Assembly: GCF_019913785.1 (NCBI RefSeq)
Contig: NZ_JAIOHK010000063.1
Location: 62,001 to 126,000, forward strand
DNA from: Altibacter sp.
GTDB taxonomy: Bacteria > Bacteroidota > Bacteroidia > Flavobacteriales > Flavobacteriaceae
Direction of reading: 5' to 3'
Length of the DNA: 64,000 nucleotides
Shown here: positions 52,640-61,320 of the stretch, one piece after another
How the letters are laid out: each line of letters starts with the position of its first letter
Numbering within the stretch: the first letter of the stretch is position 1
Position numbers and translations under genes: made by a program
The notes under the pieces: generated by a model
What the model was told of the DNA's origin: nothing
Seen by the model: only the letters and a program-made list of their open reading frames with translations
The model's database searches: none

Positions 52640-52903
52640 CTATTTTAAGAATTCACCAAACTTTTTCAATGCACTTATGTAGGCATTATGACTCTTCTTA
52701 CCGAATTCAGATTCATTACCAGTAGGACCATATTTCTCAATGAAATAATCAATATTTTCAGCCACTCTGTTAACTGTTATGTTTTCTCTTTTACAAATTT
52801 TTTGAACTCGTTTCATGTAGTCATAAACTGTAGATGGATTTCCAGAAGGGGTAAATTCGCTATAACCTTGCTGGATTAGATAACACTTAAATCGTTCTAA
52901 CAT
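52640..52903 (-). CDS. Stand-alone SAM-like (integrase core-binding-type) protein after brxL
   Basis: This 87-residue protein is all-helical: MLERFKCYLIQQGYSE, VYDYMKRVQKICKRENI, NIDYFIEKYG, SHNAYISALKKFGEFL. The order resembles the N-terminal core-binding domain of tyrosine recombinases without a catalytic domain. It starts 17 nt after brxL and is probably the last gene of the BREX operon. It may be a DNA-binding accessory protein or a relic of a recombinase. Confidence 0.55.
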   Translation of the reverse strand: MLERFKCYLIQQGYSEFTPSGNPSTVYDYMKRVQKICKRENITVNRVAENIDYFIEKYGPTGNESEFGKKSHNAYISALKKFGEFLK

Positions 52904-52920
52904 AAACCATTTATTTAGAA

Positions 52921-54933
52921 TTAATGTTTTACAAACGTCACTTCACAAGCCTTACAGAGCCTCTTTTCTTGTATGTATTCATTAATATCATACCAACCGC
53001 CTGTTTTTTGCCAAATGTCAAGACCTCGACCTAAAATAACCTTCCAGCCATTATCCATAACAATAGAACGGTCATGAATAAAATCATCAAATTCATAAGT
53101 AAAAATAATGCCTAATGACTCCAAAGAATAAGTCATCTGTTCAAAAGCATCCTTAGCTTCTGCAACATAATCTTCTACATTACTTGTAACCAGATGTAAT
53201 TTAACTTCAGAATCAGGGTCTTTCTTTTCTGAAATTAGTTTTGCCAATTCCATAAAATTTCTAAGCTGATAAGGCAACCGCACATATGGGTCTACTATTT
53301 TTATATCTGATGCTCCAAGAAGATAAGCTCCAAATAGCACATCATATGAAATTCCAGATTGATTGTCCCTAACAATCTTTTGCCCTTCTTGTAATTCAAT
53401 TTTAGTTTCTTTCAGTGAAGCAATAGACATAACCGACCTATCATTTTCTTGATTTACATAAAGCTTTTTTATAGGCTCTCCAAACTCGAGGACCTCTAGT
53501 GTTTCAATAGTTATTATTTCACCTGAATCTTTACAGCTATAACTAAAATCAACTTCTTCAAAGGTTTCATCCATTTTGTAAAGTTGTTCCTTCACTCTTT
53601 TTCGACTTTCAACGGCAAAATCTAAAAGTTCTCGCGCGTTTTCTTGGTTTATTTCGCCATGAGGATAAATTACTTTTGATAACCCAGCATAAGTTTTTGC
53701 AATGGCTGTTTTATCTCTGGTCGTAATAGAATCAGATAATTCAAAATAATGTGAATAATCATGTGTCCTGTCTTCTTTTCGCAATTCCTTTAATACTTCG
53801 GCTAAGTAGTCCACAATAAATCCATAGTCACTCGTGAACATTTCATTTCTTAATTTCTGCACTTCCCACCCTGGCAAATAACCATGCATTCTATCCAAGA
53901 ATGCAGTATCATAATAATCTTTCGGTAAGGCATCAAATAAGTCACTGTGTTTTAACATATAGGGTACAGAACGGTCTGTATTTCCCACAAAAACCATAGA
54001 TGCAGAAGCACCATAAACCTCTGTTCCTCTGGAGAATGATTTATTAGCCATGTAATTTTTCATAATATCTACTAGACCTCTATCAGTTCTTTTTGTTTTT
54101 CCTGCAAATTCATCATACGCCACAACATCCCAATATCCAACTAATCCAATCTCTCCAGAACTATTATTTACAAATAACTTTGCCTTAGAAACTTCACCAC
54201 CAGAAATAAGGATTCCATGAGGTGACATTTCAGAGAAAATATGAGACTTACCCGTTCCTTTAGGACCTAATTCAATGAGATTATAGTTGTTTTCCACAAA
54301 AGGAACAAGTCTAGTTAATTGGAGTAATTTTGACCGAAAAGTAAACTCTTCAGGATTCAACCCAATGGTTTGCATTAATACATCAATCCATTCCTCTTTG
54401 CTAAATTGTTTTCTCGCTTCCTTATATTCATTAATATCTATATTAGATACTTGTATAGGCTTAATACTTTCAATGAGCCAAGGAACCATTCCCTTTTCAT
54501 CACTTGAAAAATAACCCAAGGTTAGAATACACCAAACACCTCCTGATAATAATTTTTGATGTTCTTTTATAACATTATCTCCAATGGGAATACCTTTTAG
54601 ACCAAGGTTTGCAAAAGAAGCTTCATACTGGTCTTTTTGGTCATTAAGTCTAACGGATACCTTATCAATTATTCTATGTGAACCTTTTTCCCTAACCGTA
54701 GACTTAACTATTTGAGCTTCATCTCGATGAACAAAATGCTGTGATATTATATTTTTTACAGTTTCTACACCTAGCACTATAGTAACCTCATCATCCGTAG
54801 CACAGTACTGCCCTAAAAGATATTCCAAAACGTATGTTGGAACTATAGCATTGCCCTTTACAGCATTAGTGAGGTCCTTTCTAACAACCTTTCCTCCGAA
54901 ATACTCATTCAATTTTATGTCTAATTCTTTCAT
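52921..54933 (-). CDS. brxL: BREX protein BrxL with MITD1-like C-terminal domain
   Basis: This 670-residue AAA+ protein matches the BREX Lon-like family. The N-terminal region (1-210) precedes Walker A G223-PKGTGK-S230, Walker B YDEF (D274/E275) and sensor VGNTD (about 316-320). After about 540 the sequence changes to DPYVRLPYQLRNF (548 on), IHDRSIVMDNGW (619-630) and GRGLDIW (635-641), a pattern I recognise as the phospholipase D-like MIT_C domain of MITD1. I see no Lon Ser-Lys protease motif, so this is probably a variant BrxL. Two nt separate it from pglZ. Confidence 0.9.
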   Translation of the reverse strand: MKELDIKLNEYFGGKVVRKDLTNAVKGNAIVPTYVLEYLLGQYCATDDEVTIVLGVETVKNIISQHFVHRDEAQIVKSTVREKGSHRIIDKVSVRLNDQKDQYEASFANLGLKGIPIGDNVIKEHQKLLSGGVWCILTLGYFSSDEKGMVPWLIESIKPIQVSNIDINEYKEARKQFSKEEWIDVLMQTIGLNPEEFTFRSKLLQLTRLVPFVENNYNLIELGPKGTGKSHIFSEMSPHGILISGGEVSKAKLFVNNSSGEIGLVGYWDVVAYDEFAGKTKRTDRGLVDIMKNYMANKSFSRGTEVYGASASMVFVGNTDRSVPYMLKHSDLFDALPKDYYDTAFLDRMHGYLPGWEVQKLRNEMFTSDYGFIVDYLAEVLKELRKEDRTHDYSHYFELSDSITTRDKTAIAKTYAGLSKVIYPHGEINQENARELLDFAVESRKRVKEQLYKMDETFEEVDFSYSCKDSGEIITIETLEVLEFGEPIKKLYVNQENDRSVMSIASLKETKIELQEGQKIVRDNQSGISYDVLFGAYLLGASDIKIVDPYVRLPYQLRNFMELAKLISEKKDPDSEVKLHLVTSNVEDYVAEAKDAFEQMTYSLESLGIIFTYEFDDFIHDRSIVMDNGWKVILGRGLDIWQKTGGWYDINEYIQEKRLCKACEVTFVKH

Positions 54934-54935
54934 AA

Positions 54936-57431
54936 TTAAAAGTCATCAAAATCATTAGTAAATGAAATATTCAAGGTATAGTAGTACTCTTTGTATTGTT
55001 TCCATTTGGTAGTACCCTCGACAGGTTCTTCTAAAATTAACTTTACTCGTTGATTTTTATACTTACCACTTGCTTTAGAAATTAATTGGAACCGATGTTT
55101 GACTTCCCTCAGCCTTTCACTTCCTTCTATAATGTTAAAATTATACTTAAACATATCACTCAACAACTCACCATCTTCAGCATAAATAGCAGCACGTAGT
55201 GACCTTGGTAATGTATTTTCTGTAGCTAAGTCTGTTTGTATAAAAGCTACTACCAAAATATTGGTGGTAATTCTATCTGTAGATTTGATAATATCTACCT
55301 CAACTTTTGAAGTAGTGTCCTGACGCTTTTTAGACACTTTAACCACAGGAATAACAATTTCCTGTAAGGTAGCTCCACCGTGAACAAATCGTGAACCAGC
55401 GCCTTTAATTCTAAGTCTATTTATAGATATAGGGATAAGTATATCAGCATCCGAATCTAATCCCAAGCTTTTAGCTGTAAAAGCCTTCGTTGTATTATCT
55501 CCTTTTAGTTTTTCACCAATAATAAACCGTCTATTTTCTTTCCAAATGGTTCCACTATGTCCAGATTCAATAAAGTCACTGTCATCTAATTGACTATGCT
55601 GGTAAATAAAGCCATGGTCCGAAGTAATAATCATATTATTACCGTTCATATTAGCTATCTTTTTCAAAAGTTCCGTTAAATAGTCTAATTCTTTTTCTAC
55701 AGCATCAAACACCTTTTCTTCAGAAACCTTATCATCTCCCGTTTTATCAATTCTATTATGATAAATATAGATGAGGTCATACTGCTTTACAAACTCCCGA
55801 CCAGTCGTACTAGAATTGAAGTTCATAAACTCATCAGCACCTATAGCAACTGCTCTGACTCCTGAATTAGATTGAAGCACGTTTGTTCGTCCTTGAATTC
55901 CTGAGCTTGATTTTCCATCTACAATTATTGAATCCGTTTTAGACTTAAACGATAATTTAGTATGCGGTAATAAAGAAGCCATTCCTAATTGAGTATACGA
56001 TGGTAAAGAACCTATCATACTCCCAATTTCTGACTCATACCTATTTTCTGTTTTAAGGCGATTGTTTAATTCTGCACCAATTTCATATCGTAATGCATCT
56101 GAAATAATCACAAAGACTCTTTGATTTTTTTCAATAAATGGTTGAATATGACTCTTAAAAAATGAACGTTGGCTGTTTTGAGCTGTTGTTGACCACTGCT
56201 TTGTTGCATCCACATGTTTTTGCCAGTTATTATTATAGTTCAATAACCAGTTATTAGAATAAATTTTCTCAACAGTCTGTGCCAGCTCAGATATTATTTT
56301 ATTCTGATTCGTCTCCCTGTAATTCCATATAAACTTCCTGTAAAGAAGGTCAACTTCATATAACTCTTCAGTGTAGTGTTCTATTCCCTCTTTAAAAGAA
56401 CTATATATAGTGGTACTATATTTCTTAACAAGTTCTATAAATTCAGCGGCTATATTGACACAGTCATAAAAGTGCTTATACTTTGAGAACCAGAATTTGT
56501 TTTCTCGAATTTTAATATAGTTTTTAATCTTATCTGAAGATATTTCACCAGCAACTATTAATTCATTCAGGTTGTGTATTATTTTACGGTCACATAGTTC
56601 AAATAGATTGTCATTCATTATGATATCTAGGTCGGCATTACTCAGTTTCGACTCTATATTTAAGTCTAATGCTACTCTAGACGAAACCCTTTGAAATGTT
56701 TCCTTAAATTGGATTGTATCCTTCCATTGCAATAAAAAGACTCTGGTTTCTTTGCTCAAATCATTTTTTTGACCATAAACAAAGTTTTTGTTAAACACCT
56801 CAACAAGAAAATCATAAATAGTGGGGTTTTCAGTAGTATAGTTAAACTGGTGCTTAATTTTACCCCAGTAATATTTCTTCAGATTAAAGCGTTCTAAGTT
56901 TTTATCAAATTTATCATTTCCATCAATAAAATTAGTACTATGGGATTGAATAAATGTGTTGAGGTTAACAAAATCAGTATTAAAAACAACTGCCAGCATT
57001 TTACCTCTAATATCCTCATGTTCATCTCCATCTCCTAAAAGCTCTTTTAGTTTTGCCTTTCGTTCTTTCGATTTAAAGAATTCAATATGCTCTGCTACAA
57101 GCTCTTTAAGATGATACCCTAAACCTAACTCTTGCAAGAACATAGCTTCTTGGTCTGTATGGAAGGTATAGTGAGCTAATTCTAAATCCAACAACCAATT
57201 ATCCTCGGGTGCTGGTTTTGGTCCAGTGAAGTAAAGAAGATACTTCTTGTCGGGATTATCTTTATACACTTTGTATTTCACTTCAAATTCATTGCCTTGA
57301 ACTCTAATTTTTTCAAAACCACTTTCTTCTAGAGTCTCAAACTCTTCCTTCAATTCTGACATAGTATCGTACCAAAATATAATTCTGTTAGACTTGAATT
57401 TTGTCGATATGGATTCTTGGATTTTATTCAT
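54936..57431 (-). CDS. pglZ: BREX phosphatase PglZ, type A
   Basis: This 831-residue protein belongs to the alkaline-phosphatase superfamily and is a core BREX component. IIFWYDTMSELKEEFETL opens the family, and FTGPKPAPEDNWLLDLELAHY is the conserved front. Catalytic motifs are VIISDALRYEIG (D445) and ITSDHGF (604-608), with HNRIDKTGD (558-566) between. The length suits type A PglZ. It overlaps the end of the 731-residue gene by eight bases and sits two nt before brxL, so these genes form one operon. Confidence 0.95.
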   Translation of the reverse strand: MNKIQESISTKFKSNRIIFWYDTMSELKEEFETLEESGFEKIRVQGNEFEVKYKVYKDNPDKKYLLYFTGPKPAPEDNWLLDLELAHYTFHTDQEAMFLQELGLGYHLKELVAEHIEFFKSKERKAKLKELLGDGDEHEDIRGKMLAVVFNTDFVNLNTFIQSHSTNFIDGNDKFDKNLERFNLKKYYWGKIKHQFNYTTENPTIYDFLVEVFNKNFVYGQKNDLSKETRVFLLQWKDTIQFKETFQRVSSRVALDLNIESKLSNADLDIIMNDNLFELCDRKIIHNLNELIVAGEISSDKIKNYIKIRENKFWFSKYKHFYDCVNIAAEFIELVKKYSTTIYSSFKEGIEHYTEELYEVDLLYRKFIWNYRETNQNKIISELAQTVEKIYSNNWLLNYNNNWQKHVDATKQWSTTAQNSQRSFFKSHIQPFIEKNQRVFVIISDALRYEIGAELNNRLKTENRYESEIGSMIGSLPSYTQLGMASLLPHTKLSFKSKTDSIIVDGKSSSGIQGRTNVLQSNSGVRAVAIGADEFMNFNSSTTGREFVKQYDLIYIYHNRIDKTGDDKVSEEKVFDAVEKELDYLTELLKKIANMNGNNMIITSDHGFIYQHSQLDDSDFIESGHSGTIWKENRRFIIGEKLKGDNTTKAFTAKSLGLDSDADILIPISINRLRIKGAGSRFVHGGATLQEIVIPVVKVSKKRQDTTSKVEVDIIKSTDRITTNILVVAFIQTDLATENTLPRSLRAAIYAEDGELLSDMFKYNFNIIEGSERLREVKHRFQLISKASGKYKNQRVKLILEEPVEGTTKWKQYKEYYYTLNISFTNDFDDF

Positions 57432-59619
57432 TGGACTGGATGTAGGTAATAAATATTCTAATTACTTCATTAATCTTTTGAGCACCAAAACCTTTTATTT
57501 TATCTAGTCTTTTTCCCTCAGCCAATAGACGCTCAAATTCGTGCTTCTTACTACCTATCCCCATATCTGGGTTTGCCTTTAATTCCTCATTAAATTGATT
57601 GAAACTAGTTTCTATTAAAGAAACCCAGTCAGGTCTTTTCCCAATTAAATCATCTTGTATAATTAAATCCATGAACCCTAGTTTATTGCTAGAATCTCTA
57701 CCGTTTTTAATTTCTGGGTCAACAACAACTGAACCTTTTGAATTTGTATCCTCTCCCTGTTCTGGAGTTTGGAAGATATCCAACTGCTCACTTTTATTAA
57801 TCGATGATTTTGTGTAATCTTTAATTTGATTAGTTTCATAAGAAGGTTGCTCTTCTTCTATAGAATTTTCCTTGCTCTGTTCTCGGTTTATTCGCTCAGC
57901 ATCTATTTTCCATTTCGGTTTGGTTGGCATTGGTTTCTTTTCTCCAAAGGTTTCTATATAAGCTTTCAATCCATTTTGGTCAATTTCTTGATTAAATATT
58001 GTCTTGTTTATATACCTTGTGACTAATGAAAGTTTTTCATCATCTGACGTTAATGACTCCATCAGTATTTTAGAAATATTTGCATATCCATATGCAGCAC
58101 CCCAAATACCAAAAGCAAGACCGTAATGATAGAATTTATTTCTATCCATAAAATCTTGTAGTTTTTCCATTTCTGAATAACGTGAGAGGAAACAAGCCAG
58201 TGATTTAAGCGCATTGTCTTCTGATTCATTTATTTTGAATCCTACACCAACCGTTATAAGGCTTTTATATAGCTTTCTCAGGAATATTACACTTTCATGC
58301 TTCTCACCTTTAGAGCTTTTAACTAAAGTTGCCACGTTTTGAATGATACCTTGTCTACACTGTGCAATTTCATCAGTTGAAGATAGTTCAACTCTGCTGA
58401 GAACTTCATTAACTATAAGACGGTAAACTAAATTCTCATCTTCACTAATCTCATTGAACGTTGTTTTAACTTCTGTTAAGCCTTCATTTATATTAATGTT
58501 GATACTATCTAATGCGTTTTCTCTCGCTATAATCGATTTGTAATCTCTAATTTTATTATTAATAATAGAGGTGTACCTATCAAAATTATCATTTAAACTT
58601 TTATAATTCTCCAAAGAAGAATTATCTAAAAATTCATTTACATTATCAATCAAGACTTCCAGTAATTCATCAATGGTGTACAAGGAATTATCTCTGCTTT
58701 TTATGAAATCGGAAACTAATGAATACACATTTATCCTAGTGCTTTGATATTGAAGCTTGTTTAAGATTTCAATGTCGTTTTTATCAGCATTAAAACTTTT
58801 TTGGATTAAATTATCTATGTCTGATTGTTCGAATGCGACAAATAAAAATTTTATTCTCTCAGTAATTTCAACTAAATGAGCTATTTTCTTTTTTGTTGAA
58901 GTATAATCAAATTTGACCTTCTTTGCTTTGTAATTTCTTGTAAGCACAGATAAGTCATTCATTAAAGCCGAAAAGGAATTGATAAATTCTTGGAAATATC
59001 TTGACCCTTCAGCCATTTCTTCAGGTTGTTCTTTTAGCTTTCCAGAAGCATAAGCATAAACAAATCCCTTGAATTTATTTATTTTCTGGTCTCTTAAAAT
59101 TTCGGATTGATTACTATTTTTAGCATCTGACAAGTCAGCAATAACTGACTCATTCCAATTGAAAGATTCAATATCAAATTCCTCTAAAACATATATATTA
59201 TTAGTATAATTGTCTACATTTTTAACCTCAATACTCCTTCTAGTACTTGCAATTATTTTTTTCTTCTCCTCTTCAGTTCTTGTTAAGAAAAAACACTCCA
59301 TCCAATTGATATAAATAGACCTATCCGTTTGAATGATATCAATATTATCAATGGATTTGCTTGAATAACTTTCAGATAGATACTTCTCAGGAACACCAAC
59401 ATATAATGGGTATTCCTCTCTATCACTTCTAATATCAGAAAGCAATGGAACTTTATTATATGCCAGTATAGAATTTTGAAATGGATTGGCGTTAATCCTG
59501 TCAAAGCGCTTAAATCCAAACCCTCTTTTTTCATAGAAAGAGACTGGTGATATACTCTCCGAAGACAGAATATTATTAAAATTCAAACTATTAACGGGTA
59601 TGTAATAATACTTATTCAT
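57424..59619 (-). CDS. Unrecognised 731-residue protein of the BREX operon, C-terminal helix-hairpin-helix
   Basis: The N-terminus MNKYYYIPVNSLNFNNILSS is followed by ESISPVSFYEKRGFGFKRF, which looks like a conserved module; a helical middle (about 200-400) and a variable linker (about 590-660) follow. The C-terminal 40 residues (FERLLAEGKRLDKIKGFGAQKI) resemble a helix-hairpin-helix that binds DNA. There is no signal peptide, membrane helix or visible catalytic motif. It sits between the small helicase gene and pglZ and overlaps pglZ. I do not recognise the family. It may be a DNA-binding subunit working with the helicase. Confidence 0.85.
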   Translation of the reverse strand: MNKYYYIPVNSLNFNNILSSESISPVSFYEKRGFGFKRFDRINANPFQNSILAYNKVPLLSDIRSDREEYPLYVGVPEKYLSESYSSKSIDNIDIIQTDRSIYINWMECFFLTRTEEEKKKIIASTRRSIEVKNVDNYTNNIYVLEEFDIESFNWNESVIADLSDAKNSNQSEILRDQKINKFKGFVYAYASGKLKEQPEEMAEGSRYFQEFINSFSALMNDLSVLTRNYKAKKVKFDYTSTKKKIAHLVEITERIKFLFVAFEQSDIDNLIQKSFNADKNDIEILNKLQYQSTRINVYSLVSDFIKSRDNSLYTIDELLEVLIDNVNEFLDNSSLENYKSLNDNFDRYTSIINNKIRDYKSIIARENALDSINININEGLTEVKTTFNEISEDENLVYRLIVNEVLSRVELSSTDEIAQCRQGIIQNVATLVKSSKGEKHESVIFLRKLYKSLITVGVGFKINESEDNALKSLACFLSRYSEMEKLQDFMDRNKFYHYGLAFGIWGAAYGYANISKILMESLTSDDEKLSLVTRYINKTIFNQEIDQNGLKAYIETFGEKKPMPTKPKWKIDAERINREQSKENSIEEEQPSYETNQIKDYTKSSINKSEQLDIFQTPEQGEDTNSKGSVVVDPEIKNGRDSSNKLGFMDLIIQDDLIGKRPDWVSLIETSFNQFNEELKANPDMGIGSKKHEFERLLAEGKRLDKIKGFGAQKINEVIRIFITYIQSNE

Positions 59620-59628
59620 AATATAATA

Positions 59629-60681
59629 TTAGAAAGGTAAGTCAAGTGCTTCTTCATCTAGGTCAACAGCTTCAAAAAGTGATTTTGGAATTCCTGACAA
59701 TAAATCAGTTAACGAGTCGGAATACAGAACAAATAAATCTTGGTACGTTCTAGTAAGTGCAACATAAAGCGGATTTTCATCTCTTTTCTTTATATTGTAA
59801 TCTGAACACTCAGGAATAAAAACAGCTTCAAACTGAAGCCCCTTAGCACTGTGATAGGTTAAAATTTTTGGGTTTTCACTATGAAAATTAAGTGTAAACT
59901 TTGTGTCGTCGGGCCATGAGATATCATATTTAGCTTCAACTTGAAATTCTTTACCCTTATAATATTCGTCAGCTGCCTTTACCAATTTATTATCTGGTAG
60001 TAATATCCCGACATCGGTATAACCGCGTTCATCTATTGTATCCATAATAAAATCTAGTTGTTGGGACCAATTACTAGCTTTAACTAAAAACGGTTTATTA
60101 GCACCTTCCTTTGTACATCGACTCTCCAATGAGTCTCCTGTCGAGTTAGCATACTCAGCAATTCTTGCAATCTTTTTTGGTAGTCGATGATTTAAAACGA
60201 GCTGCTCCATGGGTAAAGCTGTGTGATAAGCTATTTGCTCCATGGTCATAAGATTATTTTTTAAGCCTTTATAAATCTGTTGTGCAGAATCACCAAAGAG
60301 GATAAAAGCTTTTTTAGCCGAATTTTGCAATTCTGTTAACTCATCTTTTGTGAAATCTTGAACCTCATCAACTATAATATAATCTGCAGATTTATGACCG
60401 TTATTTTTCCATCGATAATGGTGCATTACTCTGCTTTGTTCAAGTCCTACCTCATCAACACCATCGTTAATGAATTGACGGAGCGCCTTAGTATACACTA
60501 CAACATAATAACTACCTAATTCTGCATCATCTATTTCTCTTGCTTTCCAGAGTGCTAGGACCGTTTTTCCAGAACCAGCACAGCCTTTTACTACAAAAGA
60601 GCTGCTCATCTTCTTTTGTATAATAGGAGTTTGATAATCGTCTAATTCGGATTCGTTGATGTACCATGCTTCTTTTGCCAT
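59629..60681 (-). CDS. Minimal UvrD-like SF1 helicase/ATPase
   Basis: This 350-residue protein carries the SF1 motif set in order: GCAGSGKT (33-40), VDEVQDF (104-110), GDSAQQIY (130-137), NHRLP (164-168), TYHSAKGLQFE (275-285) and YVALTRT (306-312). It is about half the length of UvrD and lacks room for the full 1B/2B accessory domains, so it may be a small DNA translocase or an ATPase. It lies in the operon between the zinc-ribbon gene and the 731-residue gene, spaced 23 and 9 nt. Role in defence is inferred from context. Confidence 0.88.
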   Translation of the reverse strand: MAKEAWYINESELDDYQTPIIQKKMSSSFVVKGCAGSGKTVLALWKAREIDDAELGSYYVVVYTKALRQFINDGVDEVGLEQSRVMHHYRWKNNGHKSADYIIVDEVQDFTKDELTELQNSAKKAFILFGDSAQQIYKGLKNNLMTMEQIAYHTALPMEQLVLNHRLPKKIARIAEYANSTGDSLESRCTKEGANKPFLVKASNWSQQLDFIMDTIDERGYTDVGILLPDNKLVKAADEYYKGKEFQVEAKYDISWPDDTKFTLNFHSENPKILTYHSAKGLQFEAVFIPECSDYNIKKRDENPLYVALTRTYQDLFVLYSDSLTDLLSGIPKSLFEAVDLDEEALDLPF

Positions 60682-60704
60682 AATAATATTTTTTAACGTA
60701 TTAA

Positions 60705-61202
60705 CTATGTTCTGTTAAATTCAATAAATAAAAAATCCCGAATTCTTTCAGCCTCCACTCGCATTAAATAAAAGTACAACTCCTTATACATTTTCGTTCC
60801 ACTTTTACCTCTAAAAACATTTCCTTTGCTGTCGTCTATGATTGGACCATTTAGTACAAATTGTAACACTTTTGGGTCATCTAAATAAGGAATAATCATC
60901 TTATTAAAAAGCGTCATATAATGTGCTCCCCAAGTACAATCTATAAAATGATTTAGAATATCTACCATCTGTACTTTAATTTCATTAATTATTGAAACTT
61001 TTTCTTCAGCTCCACCTTCTTCTAAAATTTTTATGGCATCCATGGTATCTTGAATGGCGATATCCAATTTTGGACTCATAGGAATATATTCTTTTGTCAT
61101 TCTACAATTCGGATAGTTACTACAACCCCAGAAAAAAGTATAATCTCTTTCTCTAGGAGCATAAAAGACAAGCCTCATTTCATTGCCACAAGAACACTTC
61201 AT
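60705..61202 (-). CDS. Topoisomerase-type zinc-ribbon protein
   Basis: This 165-residue protein opens with a C4 zinc finger of the topoisomerase I C-terminal type (C3, C5, C27 and C33, in CSCGNEM and FFWGCSNYPNCRMT). The C-terminal 110 residues are helical with an RGKSGTKMYKELYFYLMRVEAERI segment. Such fingers bind single-stranded DNA. It probably supplies DNA binding to the module encoded with the helicase and nuclease. Confidence 0.8.
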   Translation of the reverse strand: MKCSCGNEMRLVFYAPRERDYTFFWGCSNYPNCRMTKEYIPMSPKLDIAIQDTMDAIKILEEGGAEEKVSIINEIKVQMVDILNHFIDCTWGAHYMTLFNKMIIPYLDDPKVLQFVLNGPIIDDSKGNVFRGKSGTKMYKELYFYLMRVEAERIRDFLFIEFNRT

Positions 61203-61213
61203 CTCATAATTTA

Positions 61214-61285
61214 TTAATTAATTTTCGTCGTATCTATCCAACCAAACTCCATAACTTATCCTCTTGCTCTTTTATCATTAAAACC
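61214..61285 (-). pseudogene. Relic of a pglX 3' end
   Basis: On the minus strand the frame reads GFNDKRARG-stop-VMEFGWIDTTKIN-stop. The end of the intact pglX reads GLNDKKTKDKVKKFDWIDTTTIK-stop. The two have equal length, 12 of 23 identical residues and about 74% identity over 58 nt by hand count. The internal stop makes it a decayed fragment. It lies between the nuclease gene and the zinc-ribbon gene. Nothing else is visible in the 118-nt gap. Confidence 0.8.
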
Positions 61286-61320
61286 CAATTTCATTTTCTT
61301 AAAGTTTCATTTATTTTGCA

